NCBI RefSeq assembly: GCF_000718985.1
Contig: NZ_JODL01000001.1
Coordinates: 330,858 to 394,857, forward strand
DNA: 64,000 nt
Source of the DNA: Streptomyces megasporus
GTDB taxonomy: Bacteria > Actinomycetota > Actinomycetes > Streptomycetales > Streptomycetaceae
Direction: 5' to 3'
In this document: positions 51,022-60,773 of the stretch, in pieces
Layout: each line of letters starts with the position of its first letter
How positions within the stretch are numbered: the first letter of the stretch is position 1
Notes under the pieces: model-generated
What the model saw: only the letters and a program-made list of their open reading frames with translations
What the model was told of the DNA's origin: nothing
Databases searched by the model: none
Position numbers and translations under genes: made by a program

Positions 51022-52998
51022 TTACTGCGGGTCGAGTTCGATGACGCCGATCCGTTTGGCGGGGTCGGTCTCCCGGAGCGCCTCGCGCAGCGCTCCCGCG
51101 ACGTCCTGGGGGGTGACCGGGGTCTTGCTCCCGTTGCCACGGGTGATCAGGACGCCGTCGAAGGTGCTGCCGTACAGCTCCTCGAGCACCTTCAGGTCGT
51201 AGGTGTCCACGAGCTTGCCGTTCACCGGCTTCATCGACAGGAACTTCGGCAGCGACCCGGTGGGGCTGAACGGGATCGACCTGTCGCCGGCCTTGACCGT
51301 GACCATCCCGGACATCGCCGGTTCGCCGAACTCCCGGATCGCCCGGTCGATCTCCTGCTGGTCCACCTCGGGCTGCTGGAGGGAGACCGGCAGGGCGACG
51401 GCCTCCTTCCCGCCCGTGGCGACCTGTTCGCGGTAGGCGTCCTCCACCAGGTCGGCGCCCTTGGCGAGGTCGACCTTCTTGTGCGGCTTGCCGGGGACGC
51501 CGACGGCCTCGCCGTTGACGAACTTCACCATGCCGTCCTGTGCCTCGCCGTTCGAGACCCCGGCGGACAGGTCCTTCAACGCGGCGGTGAGCTTCTCCTC
51601 GTCGACGACGAAGACCGGTTCGGCGTGGCGGGCGCCGCCCAGGAGCGAGCCGATGACGGAGATGGGGTTGTAGTCCCGACCGGAGGCGTTGCGCACGGTG
51701 GTCTCGGTGTCGAGCGCCAGGCCGGCGACGCTGGGCTTGAGCGTCTTCTCCTCGCCCTCGACGTCGAGGACCAGCGGCTTGCCCGCGCGCTCGCCGAGGA
51801 CGGCGTCCAGCTTGTCCACCGCCTGCCGCTTGTCGGTGCCGCCGATCTCCACGCCGAGCACGGTGGTGCCGTTGGGCACGTCGGCGTGGTCGAGCAGCAG
51901 CCCGGCGCCGTAGGCGACGCCGAGCACCCCGAAGGCGGCGACCCCGACCAGGACCAGCTTGGAGCGGCCCCGCTTGGCGGAGGCCTGCGCGGGCGGGGGC
52001 ACCGGGGCGCCGGCGCTTCCGGCGGACGAGGCGGCCCGGCCGTCGTCGTCGGCCGCCGGCACCCGCGGGATGCCGCTGACCAGGGTGTCGCCGGAGACCC
52101 GGTCGCCGGTCCGGGTCGGACCGGCGAGGTCGGACGCCGGCCCGCCCGTCCGCGGGGGCTCGGACGCGCCTGCCGGCCCGGGCACGGTGGGCCGCGAACC
52201 GCTCTCCGCCGGGAAGGACGTCTCCGCGGACCGCGACGGCGCGCTTCCGGGGTGCCGGAAGCCGGGCGGCAGCAGCGGCATGTCGCCGGTGGCCGGCCCG
52301 GTGGTGGGGCCGCCGGGGACGCCCACGGCGGGGGTGCCCTGCGGCGGGGTGTGTCCCGGTCCCGGAGGGGTGCCGTTCGCGTTCCGGGCCGGGGCGTCGG
52401 CGGCGAGCGGGGAGGTGCCCGCCAGGGCGCTGATGGGCGAGCCCTGCGGCGGGGTGTCGGTGCGCTGCCTCGGCGGCCCGACCGGGGTGCCGGAGGCCGG
52501 GGTGCCGGAGGCCGGGGTGCCGGAGGAGCCGCTCGTCGGGGGCTTGCGCGGGGCGAACCAGGAACTGGTCGGCCGGCCGCCGGAACCGTTGGCGGACTCG
52601 CTCGATCCGGACGGACCCGCGCCCGTGCCCGCGGCGTTCGCACCGCCCGGGGCCGGGTTCGGGGTCGGGTTCGGGTTCGGGGTCGGGGTCGGGGCCTTCG
52701 CGGCGGGTGCCGCCGCGCCGCCGGCTCCCGTCGTCTTCTCCCCGGAGCCGGTGGCGTCCTCGCCGACGGGCTTGCGCACGACGACCGGGGGGATGGGCCG
52801 GGAACCCGGGATGTTGATCCGGACGCGGGTGGTCAGTGTGGTCTCTGTCTTCGGCTCGCCCGGCTGCGCGACGCCCCGCTCGGCGGGGTCGCCCGACACG
52901 CCGTCGGCCGGTGTGCCGTACGGCTCGGTCCCCGTCGGGTACGCGGTGCCGCCCCGCGCCTGAGGGCCGGAGGACGGACTGTCAGTTTCACGACTCAA
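51022..52998 (-). CDS. Peptidoglycan-binding-domain membrane protein
   Basis: 658 aa from TTG 52998 (SRETDSPSSGPQARGGTAYP); GGAG lies upstream and no ATG or GTG fits. Residues 1-335 are disordered Pro/Gly/Thr-rich with repeats (GTPASGTPASGTPV from three 15-bp copies; NPNPTPNP). One TM helix near residue 350 (LVLVGVAAFGVLGVAYGAGL). The outer C-terminal 290 residues contain two copies of a PG_binding_4/VanW-associated domain (PNGTTVLGVEIGGTDKRQAV; DLAKGADLVEDAYREQVATG). Likely wall-associated and divisome- or L,D-transpeptidase-related; catalytic domain absent. Confidence 0.82.
   Translation of the reverse strand: MSRETDSPSSGPQARGGTAYPTGTEPYGTPADGVSGDPAERGVAQPGEPKTETTLTTRVRINIPGSRPIPPVVVRKPVGEDATGSGEKTTGAGGAAAPAAKAPTPTPNPNPTPNPAPGGANAAGTGAGPSGSSESANGSGGRPTSSWFAPRKPPTSGSSGTPASGTPASGTPVGPPRQRTDTPPQGSPISALAGTSPLAADAPARNANGTPPGPGHTPPQGTPAVGVPGGPTTGPATGDMPLLPPGFRHPGSAPSRSAETSFPAESGSRPTVPGPAGASEPPRTGGPASDLAGPTRTGDRVSGDTLVSGIPRVPAADDDGRAASSAGSAGAPVPPPAQASAKRGRSKLVLVGVAAFGVLGVAYGAGLLLDHADVPNGTTVLGVEIGGTDKRQAVDKLDAVLGERAGKPLVLDVEGEEKTLKPSVAGLALDTETTVRNASGRDYNPISVIGSLLGGARHAEPVFVVDEEKLTAALKDLSAGVSNGEAQDGMVKFVNGEAVGVPGKPHKKVDLAKGADLVEDAYREQVATGGKEAVALPVSLQQPEVDQQEIDRAIREFGEPAMSGMVTVKAGDRSIPFSPTGSLPKFLSMKPVNGKLVDTYDLKVLEELYGSTFDGVLITRGNGSKTPVTPQDVAGALREALRETDPAKRIGVIELDPQ
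52482..52526. repeat. Coding 15-bp tandem array (3 perfect copies)
   Basis: CCGGGGTGCCGGAGG three times, encoding GTPAS repeats in the disordered N-terminus; a 6-bp TC/GGG array follows at about 52653-52695. Confidence 0.85.
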
Positions 52999-53225
52999 AG
53001 CAGGATCTCCCGGTTGGATTCGCCGCCCGCCATGGTTCCGATGGGCTCGTACGAGCGGCTCGCCGGCGCGCACCACCTTACTGGGGGCCGCGGCCACGGG
53101 CCCCGGGAGTGCCGAATCACCATCCCGACGCGGCCCGTGGCGGGGTCATACCGGCGTACCACCCGGCGGATTCTGGGCCATGTCCGGGCCTGTTGTCGAC
53201 CGCCGACCGGTCACCGCCGACCGCT

Positions 53226-53609
53226 TCACAACCGCTTCACCACATCGACGCGTCCACCCTGGGACAGGTGTTCGGACGGTACGAACGTGGCGCAGATCAC
53301 AGCGGCGAACATGCCGCCCAGCAGGAAGACGTAGTTGCCCACGGCCGTGCCGAAGAGGAAGTCCCCCTCGGGGCGCGCGGGCGTCAACAGCAGTGTCATC
53401 AGCGCCCATCCGCCCGCCGGTGCCGCCGCGCCCGCCCTCGTGCGGGTGAGCCGCGCGCCGCCGATGAACAGCGCCACGGTCCCGCCGAGGGCCAGCAGCA
53501 ACCCCAGTGGGAACCAGCCGGCCTGGACGAGCGCGCCCGCCAGGGCCACCACCGCACCGAGCACCGCCAGCACGGCGTACGCGACGATCCGTCCCGTCCG
53601 CCCGCTCAC
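53226..53609 (-). CDS. DUF6113-like membrane protein
   Basis: 127 aa from GTG 53609, overlapping the mshB stop (GTGA). Four hydrophobic helices ([80 protein letters not shown]). Matches the small family found after mshB in actinobacteria. Function unknown; translated with MshB. Confidence 0.85.
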   Translation of the reverse strand: MSGRTGRIVAYAVLAVLGAVVALAGALVQAGWFPLGLLLALGGTVALFIGGARLTRTRAGAAAPAGGWALMTLLLTPARPEGDFLFGTAVGNYVFLLGGMFAAVICATFVPSEHLSQGGRVDVVKRL

Positions 53610-54523
53610 CGGGGGCCTCCCGCCACCTCCGCGAACGCGAAGAGGTCGCGCAGCGGTTCGGCCGGGACGGCGCCGTCGGCCCGTCGGAAGTGCTCGGTGC
53701 GCAGCAGCGGCTGGCTCAGCCCGTTGGAGAGGGCGAAGGACTCGGGCGGCCCCGTCGAGGAGTCGGCCACCACGATCTGGGTGGCGTGGGCCCGCATGGC
53801 CGCCGCCTTGGCCGCCGTCTCGGTGTCGTCGCCCTCGATGACGGCGGCCACCTCGGCGTCCGCCACCACGCCCGGCACGTCCTCGACCGAGGCGTACGCG
53901 GGGAAGGGGCCGTCGCCGCGGGCGCGCAGCCGGGCGAACCCCTCCTCGACCACCGAACGGGCCGCGCAGTTCCAGTAGACGCAGCCGACCCGGTGCGGTC
54001 CGTCCTGTCCCGGGCGGTAGGCGGGGTCGGCGGCCAGCTCCACCGCGCGCATCGCCACCCGGTGGGCCTGGATGTGGTCGGGGTGGCCGTACCCGCCGTT
54101 CGGGTCGTAGGTGACGAGCACCTGGGGACGCACCTGGCGGATCTCCGCCACCAGGTGGGAGGCGGCCTCGTCGACGTCCGCGCGCCAGAAGCAGTCGGGG
54201 CGCTCGTTGGCGGGGGTGCCGAACATCCCCGAGTCGCGGTAGCGCCCCGGGCCGCCGAGGAAGCGGTGGTCCGCCACACCCAACTCCCGCATGGCATGCC
54301 TCAGTTCGCCGATCCGGTGGGGCCCCAGGGCGTCCTCCTGATCGGCCGCGAGGTGCGCCAGCGCGGGCGGGATGACCTCGCCCTCCTCGCCCAGCGTGCA
54401 GGTGATCAGGGTGACCAGCGCACCCTCGGCGGCGTACCGCGCCATGGTGACGCCGGTGGTGATCGACTCGTCGTCGGGATGCGCGTGGACCAGCATCAGG
54501 CGGCGCGCGGGAAGCTCGGTCAT
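53606..54523 (-). CDS. mshB: Mycothiol biosynthesis deacetylase MshB
   Basis: N-acetyl-1-D-myo-inositol-2-amino-2-deoxy-alpha-D-glucopyranoside deacetylase, 305 aa from ATG 54523. Zinc motif HAHPDDE (13-19), [40 protein letters not shown] with the third ligand His. Second step of mycothiol synthesis. Leaderless: TAGGCT lies seven nt before the ATG. Confidence 0.95.
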   Translation of the reverse strand: MTELPARRLMLVHAHPDDESITTGVTMARYAAEGALVTLITCTLGEEGEVIPPALAHLAADQEDALGPHRIGELRHAMRELGVADHRFLGGPGRYRDSGMFGTPANERPDCFWRADVDEAASHLVAEIRQVRPQVLVTYDPNGGYGHPDHIQAHRVAMRAVELAADPAYRPGQDGPHRVGCVYWNCAARSVVEEGFARLRARGDGPFPAYASVEDVPGVVADAEVAAVIEGDDTETAAKAAAMRAHATQIVVADSSTGPPESFALSNGLSQPLLRTEHFRRADGAVPAEPLRDLFAFAEVAGGPR

Positions 54524-54530
54524 GGAGCCG

Positions 54531-54536
54531 AGCCTA
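54531..54536 (-). promoter_or_regulatory. Leaderless -10 of mshB
   Basis: TAGGCT on the minus strand, seven nt before ATG 54523. Confidence 0.5.
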
Positions 54537-54551
54537 CGCCGCGCGCGGCCG

Positions 54552-54746
54552 TCAGAACTTGATGCCGCCGATCATGCCCGCGACGCTGGAGGTCAACTCG
54601 CTGATCGTGGGAGCGATGGACGAACTGGCCAGATAGAAGCCGAGGAGCATGCAGACCACGGCGTGCCCGGCCTTCAGCCCCGATTTCTTGATCAGCAGGA
54701 AGACGATGATCGCCAGCAGCACCACCGCCGAAATCGAGAGTGCCAC
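54552..54746 (-). CDS. Small two-helix membrane protein
   Basis: 64 aa from GTG 54746 with the near-perfect binding site GGAGGTGAAC. Two hydrophobic helices ([17 protein letters not shown] and [20 protein letters not shown]) around [10 protein letters not shown] recall similar short proteins in Streptomyces without known role. Promoter TTGCGC-16-TATGTA upstream. Confidence 0.8.
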   Translation of the reverse strand: MALSISAVVLLAIIVFLLIKKSGLKAGHAVVCMLLGFYLASSSIAPTISELTSSVAGMIGGIKF

Positions 54747-54816
54747 GGCGGTTCACCTCCAAGAGCGTGCGGTCGACACGGAACAGGACGTTTGTACGAC
54801 GGGGTCTGTCAGGAGC

Positions 54817-54844
54817 TACATACCCCATCGCGAACGATGCGCAA
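54817..54844 (-). promoter_or_regulatory. Promoter of the small membrane protein gene
   Basis: TTGCGC (54839-54844) and TATGTA (54817-54822), 16 bp apart; leader of about 64 nt. Confidence 0.5.
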
Positions 54845-55013
54845 CGGATCATAACTTTCCGTGAGTCGGCATGGATCGGTGCACGGGTGCAGAAGAGGGG
54901 CGCACACCCGTGTGACCTTGGACACGTCGACGCGCGACGGGCGGTCGGGACGGGCCCGGAACGGGCGTTGGAGTGGGTGTCGGAGTGGGTGGGGAACGGA
55001 CGTCGGACGGGTG

Positions 55014-55047
55014 ACGGACAAGCCACGGACAAGCCACGGACGGAGCC
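55014..55047. repeat. 11-bp tandem array (2 copies + degenerate third)
   Basis: ACGGACAAGCC twice, then ACGGACGGAGCC. Confidence 0.65.
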
Positions 55048-55119
55048 TCGGGGAGGGCCGCCCGACCACGGCGGAGGGCTCCCGGCGCGGATCGGGAGGG
55101 GCGGCGCGGCGGGACGCCG

Positions 55120-55125
55120 TACGCT
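55120..55125 (+). promoter_or_regulatory. Leaderless -10 of the S9 peptidase gene
   Basis: TACGCT, six nt before ATG 55132. Confidence 0.5.
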
Positions 55126-55131
55126 CGGGCC

Positions 55132-57351
55132 ATGGTCATGTCGTTTCCACGCCAGCACGCCAGGACACAGCGCTTCACCCTGGGGGCGCCGCGCGCGTTC
55201 ACCGTGGCGCCGGACGGTTCCCGGATCGTCTTCCTCCGTTCCCGCGGCGGCACCGACCGGACGAACCTGCTGTGGGTGAGGGAGCTGTCCCCGGACGGTC
55301 CCGGGGAGCGTGCCGCGGCCGACCCCGCGGCGCTGCTCGGCGGCGCGGACGAGGAGCTGTCCCCGGAGGAGCGCGCCCGGCGCGAGCGGAGCCGCGAGGG
55401 GTCGGCCGGGGTGGTCGGCTACGCGACGGACACCGCGGTGGAGACGGCGGCCTTCGCCCTGTCGGGACGGCTGTTCACCGCCGACCTGCGCGCGGCCGTC
55501 TCGCGTGAGATCCCCACGCCCACCCCGGTGGTGGACCCCCGACCGTCCCCGGACGGACGGCGTGTCGCCTACACGGTCCACGGCGCCCTGCGGGTGGTCG
55601 ACGTCGACGGCGGGGCCGACCGGGCGCTCGCCGAGCCCGAGGACACGCCGGGCGGCGGCCGTGTCACCTGGGGGTTGGCGGAGTTCGTCGCGGCCGAGGA
55701 GATGGACCGCTCCCGCGGTTTCTGGTGGTCGCCCGACGGCACCCGGCTGCTGGCCGCGCGAGTGGACGACACGCCCGTGCGCCGCTGGTGGATCGCCGAC
55801 CCGGCCCATCCCGGCAGCGAGCCGGCCGAGGTGGCCTACCCGGCCGCCGGCACGCCCAACGCCGAGGTGACGCTCCATCTGATCGACCTCGACGCCGGAG
55901 CCGACGGAGCCGACGGGGCCGACGGGGCGGGCGCCGGCCGCACCGAGGTGGTCTGGGACCGGGACCGCTACCCGTACCTGGCGCGCGTCCACTGGTCGGC
56001 CGCCGGGCCGCCCCTGCTGCTGGTCCAGTCCCGCGACCAGCGCTCCCAGCTCCATCTGACCGTGGACACCGCCACCGGCCGCACCGCGCCGCTCCACGCG
56101 GACGAGGACCCGGCGTGGCTGGAGCTGTTCCACGGCGTGCCGGCGTGGACGCCCGACGGGCGTCTGGTGCGGATCGCGGACGAGGGCGGGGCGCGGGTCC
56201 TGATGGTCGGGGACCGCCCGCTCACCTCCGCCGCGCTGCACGTGGAGGCGGTGCTCGACATCGGCGCGGAGGACGTGCTGTTCTCCGCCTCCGCCGGGCC
56301 GGAGGCGCCCGAGGACGCCCCGGTGGGCGAGATCGCCGTTTACCGCGCCTGGTTCCGCGGCAGCGGCGACCAGGGCGGCTGGGAGCGGGTCTCCCCCGAG
56401 GACGTCCCGCACGTCGCCTCCGCCGTCCGCGGCGGGGACACGGTGGTGCTCTCCACCGCCGTCCCGGACCGTCCCGGCGCGCGTGTGGAGGCGCTGCGCC
56501 TGCCCGAGAGCGGCAAGGGCGCCCCGAAGTCGCGGGCGGTGATCGAGTCCCACGCCGAGACGCCCGTGCTGACCGCCCGCCCCCGACTGTCGCGGGTCGG
56601 CGGACGGCGCATCCCCACGGCCGTGCTGCTGCCCACCGGTTACCGCGACGGCGACGGGGTGCTGCCGGTCCTGATGGACCCCTACGGCGGGCCGCACGGC
56701 CGGCGCGTGGTGGCCGCCCACAACCCGCACCTGACCTCGCAGTGGTTCGCCGACCAGGGCTTCGCCGTGGTGGTCGCGGACGGTCGCGGCACCCCCGGCC
56801 ACTCCCCCGCCTGGGAGAAGGCGGTCGCGGGCGACCTGGCGGGCGTCACCCTGGACGACCAGGTGGAGGCGCTGCACGCGCTCGCCGAGACCCACCCGCT
56901 CGACCTGGGACGGGTCGGCATCCGCGGCTGGTCCTACGGCGGCTACCTGGCGGCGCTGGCCGTCCTGCGCCGCCCGGACGTCTTCCACGCGGCCGTGGCG
57001 GGCGCGCCCGTGACGGACTGGCGGCTGTACGACACCCACTACACCGAGCGCTACCTGGGGCTGCCCCAGGAGAGGCCCGAGGTGTACGCGGCCAACTCCC
57101 TGGTCACCGACGAGGGGCTGTCCGCGCCCGCCGACCGGCACCGGCCGCTGATGATCGTCCACGGTCTGGCGGACGACAACGTGGTGGCCGCCCACACCCT
57201 GCGGCTGTCCTCGGCGCTGCTGGCCGCGGGCCGCCCGCACGAGGTGCTGCCGCTGTCCGGGGTGACGCACATGACCCCGCAGGAGCAGGTGGCGGAGAAC
57301 CTGCTGCTGCTCCAGGTGGCGTTCCTCAAGCGGGCCTTGGGCGTGGCCTGA
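55132..57351 (+). CDS. S9-family prolyl oligopeptidase / DPP4-like peptidase
   Basis: 739 aa from ATG 55132 (ATG 55138 also possible), leaderless. Beta-propeller N-terminal domain with DPP4 features ([20 protein letters not shown], including the Glu pair that binds the substrate N-terminus; [19 protein letters not shown]), then the peptidase domain: [29 protein letters not shown] (Ser), GLADDNV (Asp), GVTHMTP (His). Cytoplasmic, no signal peptide. Removes dipeptides from N-termini with Pro/Ala at P1; nutritional or regulatory role. Confidence 0.93.
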   Translation: MVMSFPRQHARTQRFTLGAPRAFTVAPDGSRIVFLRSRGGTDRTNLLWVRELSPDGPGERAAADPAALLGGADEELSPEERARRERSREGSAGVVGYATDTAVETAAFALSGRLFTADLRAAVSREIPTPTPVVDPRPSPDGRRVAYTVHGALRVVDVDGGADRALAEPEDTPGGGRVTWGLAEFVAAEEMDRSRGFWWSPDGTRLLAARVDDTPVRRWWIADPAHPGSEPAEVAYPAAGTPNAEVTLHLIDLDAGADGADGADGAGAGRTEVVWDRDRYPYLARVHWSAAGPPLLLVQSRDQRSQLHLTVDTATGRTAPLHADEDPAWLELFHGVPAWTPDGRLVRIADEGGARVLMVGDRPLTSAALHVEAVLDIGAEDVLFSASAGPEAPEDAPVGEIAVYRAWFRGSGDQGGWERVSPEDVPHVASAVRGGDTVVLSTAVPDRPGARVEALRLPESGKGAPKSRAVIESHAETPVLTARPRLSRVGGRRIPTAVLLPTGYRDGDGVLPVLMDPYGGPHGRRVVAAHNPHLTSQWFADQGFAVVVADGRGTPGHSPAWEKAVAGDLAGVTLDDQVEALHALAETHPLDLGRVGIRGWSYGGYLAALAVLRRPDVFHAAVAGAPVTDWRLYDTHYTERYLGLPQERPEVYAANSLVTDEGLSAPADRHRPLMIVHGLADDNVVAAHTLRLSSALLAAGRPHEVLPLSGVTHMTPQEQVAENLLLLQVAFLKRALGVA

Positions 57352-57357
57352 GAAGCC

Positions 57358-57389
57358 GCGCGGGCAGCCGTCCGGACGGCTGCCCGCGC
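57358..57389. terminator. Palindromic hairpin after the S9 peptidase
   Basis: 32-bp perfect palindrome (16-bp arms, no spacer) between the convergent S9 and ABC ATPase genes. Confidence 0.75.
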
Positions 57390-57436
57390 CCTCCCCGGCG
57401 TCCGGTGCCCGGTGCCTGACGTTCGGTGTCCGGGGC

Positions 57437-58558
<1,122 letters not shown>

Positions 58559-58566
58559 GGACTGCC

Positions 58567-59664
58567 TCACCTCGGTCGGGGCTCGGTCTGTTCGGCGGCT
58601 TGCTCGGCGGCTTGCTCGTCGGTCTGTTCGGCGAAGAGGACGCGCCGCCGGTCCGCCGTGAGGTGGCAGGCGGCGCCGCGCCCGGCGGGCGGCGTGGGCC
58701 GCTCGTCGACGCAGCGCGTTCCGCCGACCTCCCCGACGAAGGCGCACCGCGGGTGGAAGGCGCAGCCCGTCGGCGGGTCGAGCAGGTTCGGCGGGAAACC
58801 GGGAATGGGCACCAGGTCCTCCTCGACGTCGCCGTCCAGTCGCGGCACGGAGCCCAGCAGCCCCCGGGTGTAGGGGTGTCGGGGGGAGCGCAGCACCTCG
58901 GCGGCGGGGCCGCGCTCGACCACCCGTCCCGCGTACATCACCAGCACGTCGTCGGCGGTCTCGGCGACCACCCCGAGGTCGTGGGTGATGAGGACGATGG
59001 CCGAGCCGAACTCCTGCTGGAGGTCCTTCAGGAGGTCGAGGATCTGCGCCTGCACGGTCACGTCGAGCGCGGTGGTGGGTTCGTCCGCGATCAGCAGGTC
59101 GGGGTCGCAGACGAGCGCCATCGCGATCATCGCCCGCTGGCGCATGCCGCCGGAGAACTGGTGGGGGTGGTCGTCGACCCGCAGCCGGGGGTTGGGGATG
59201 CCGACCCGGTCGAGCATCTCGATCGCCCGGCGTCGGGCCTCGCGCCGGGAGGCGCCCTTGTGCTTGCGGTACGGCTCGGCGATCTGCTCCCCCACGGTGT
59301 GGTAGGGCGAGAGCGCGGTCAGCGAGTCCTGGAAGACCATGGCCACCGTGTCGCCGCGCAGCCTCTCCAGCGTCTTCTCCCGGGCGCCGATCACCTCCTG
59401 CCCGTCCAGCAGGACGCGCCCGGTGACCTCGGTGGTGCGCGGGTCGTGGAGTCCCAGGACGGACAGGCCCGTGACCGACTTGCCCGAGCCGGACTCGCCG
59501 ACGATGCCGAGGGTCCGGCCGCGGGCGAGGTCGAAGGAGATCCCGTCGACCGCGTGGACGGTGCCGTCCTCGGTGGAGAAGCGGACGCGCAGGTCCCGCA
59601 CGGACAGGAAGGCGTCCCCGTCGGGCGGGGCCTCGAAGCCCGCGGTCTCGGTCCAGGTGCTCAC
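58567..59664 (-). CDS. Oligopeptide ABC transporter ATPase (DppD/OppD)
   Basis: 365 aa from GTG 59664 with AGGAGGAG upstream. [73 protein letters not shown], and Cys-containing C-terminal segment ([12 protein letters not shown] ... RCVDERP). Partner ATPase for the DppF-like one. The 3' end carries 12-bp repeats encoding [11 protein letters not shown]. Fourth gene of the operon. Confidence 0.93.
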   Translation of the reverse strand: MSTWTETAGFEAPPDGDAFLSVRDLRVRFSTEDGTVHAVDGISFDLARGRTLGIVGESGSGKSVTGLSVLGLHDPRTTEVTGRVLLDGQEVIGAREKTLERLRGDTVAMVFQDSLTALSPYHTVGEQIAEPYRKHKGASRREARRRAIEMLDRVGIPNPRLRVDDHPHQFSGGMRQRAMIAMALVCDPDLLIADEPTTALDVTVQAQILDLLKDLQQEFGSAIVLITHDLGVVAETADDVLVMYAGRVVERGPAAEVLRSPRHPYTRGLLGSVPRLDGDVEEDLVPIPGFPPNLLDPPTGCAFHPRCAFVGEVGGTRCVDERPTPPAGRGAACHLTADRRRVLFAEQTDEQAAEQAAEQTEPRPR

Positions 59665-59678
59665 CGGTCGAACTCCTC

Positions 59679-60656
59679 CTAGGACAGTCGTACGCGGGGG
59701 TCGATGAGCGCGTACACCGCGTCCACCAGGATGTTGAAGAGGACGATCATGGTGGCGGCGAACAGCATCACGCCCATCAGCATGGGCAGGTCGGTGTCGA
59801 GCACCGAGTCCACGGCCAGCCGTCCGAGCCCGGGCAGGGTGAAGGTGAACTCGGTGACCATCGCCCCGCCGAACAGCGCTCCGAGGTCGATGCCGAAGAT
59901 GGTCACGATGGGGATGAGCGAGCCCCGCCAGGCGTAGCGGAAGAACACCGTGCGGCCGCTCAGCCCCTTGGCCCTGGCCGCGCGCACATGGTCCTCGCCG
60001 AGCTGCTCGATCAGCGTGGAGCGCGACATGCGGGTGTACTGGGCGGTGAAGATCAGCGACAGCACGACCCAGGGGATGAGCAGTCCGGCGAACCAGTCGA
60101 CCGGGCTGGAGGTGATCGGCACGTACTCGGGCTGCCGGAACAGGTCCAACTGGTAGACCAGCAGGGCGATGGCCAGCGGGCCGACGAAGTAGATCTGCAG
60201 CGAGCTGAGGACCAGCGACACCGAGCTGAGGAACTTGTCGACGAACCCGCCGCGCCTCCACGCGGCGAGCATCCCGGCGCCCAGACCGAGGAGGAGGAAG
60301 ACCACGGCGCCGCCCAGGGCGAGCGAGACGGTGGTGGGGAGACGGTCGAGGATGGTGCCCCAGACCGGCTCGTTGCTCGCGAACGAGTAGCCGAAGCACG
60401 GCGCCGGACAGGGCCCCACGGCGAAGTCTCGGCCGGTGAAGATGCCCGCCATGTACGCCCAGTACTGCTCCGTCAGCGGCTTGTCGAGGCCCAGGTTCCT
60501 GCGGATGATCTCCAGCGACTCGGGGTCGCAGGTCTTTCCGCAGTGGAGCAGCGCCGGGTCGCGCGGGATGGCGTAGAAGAGGAAGAACGTGCAGGCGCTG
60601 ATGATCAGCAGGATGACGACGGCGCCGAGTGTCCGGCGCATCAGGAAGCGCAGCAT
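59679..60656 (-). CDS. Oligopeptide ABC transporter permease (DppB/OppB)
   Basis: 325 aa from ATG 60656. DppB-like: MLRFLMRRTLGAVVILLIIS, FYAIPRDPA, large outer loop with Cys (CGKTCDPES, CPAPCFGYS), EAA-like loop DHVRAARAKGLSGRTVFFRY, and six TM helices in all. Forms the channel with the DppC-like permease. Confidence 0.93.
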   Translation of the reverse strand: MLRFLMRRTLGAVVILLIISACTFFLFYAIPRDPALLHCGKTCDPESLEIIRRNLGLDKPLTEQYWAYMAGIFTGRDFAVGPCPAPCFGYSFASNEPVWGTILDRLPTTVSLALGGAVVFLLLGLGAGMLAAWRRGGFVDKFLSSVSLVLSSLQIYFVGPLAIALLVYQLDLFRQPEYVPITSSPVDWFAGLLIPWVVLSLIFTAQYTRMSRSTLIEQLGEDHVRAARAKGLSGRTVFFRYAWRGSLIPIVTIFGIDLGALFGGAMVTEFTFTLPGLGRLAVDSVLDTDLPMLMGVMLFAATMIVLFNILVDAVYALIDPRVRLS

Positions 60657-60722
60657 GGTCGGGTGGCCCTCACGCGGGGAGGCAGGGAGGCGACGCGGCG
60701 CGGCGCACGGCCGCGGGGGGAG

Positions 60723-60761
60723 GCGGGGCGTGTCCGGTCCGTGTGTCCCGGCACGCCCCGC
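60723..60761 (-). other. Stem-loop between the binding-protein and dppB genes
   Basis: Arms GCGGGGCGTG (60723-60732) and CACGCCCCGC (60752-60761) 13 nt after the substrate-binding-protein stop; the gap to the next gene is 117 bp. Typical of hairpins that stabilise or terminate the mRNA after a highly expressed binding-protein gene. Confidence 0.6.
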
Positions 60762-60773
60762 GGTGGGACGCGA

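Larger units (their letters stand above)
54747..55131. other. 385-bp divergent region before the S9 peptidase
   Basis: Holds the minus-strand promoter (54817-54844), a G-rich low-complexity stretch with an 11-bp repeat ACGGACAAGCC (55014-55035, third copy degenerate to 55047), and the leaderless -10 TACGCT (55120-55125). No ORF with codon bias. The rest is unexplained. Confidence 0.5.

Noticed and set aside
54520..57270. 916-codon minus-strand frame across the S9 peptidase
   Set aside because: Antisense shadow; plus strand has a complete peptidase with catalytic triad.
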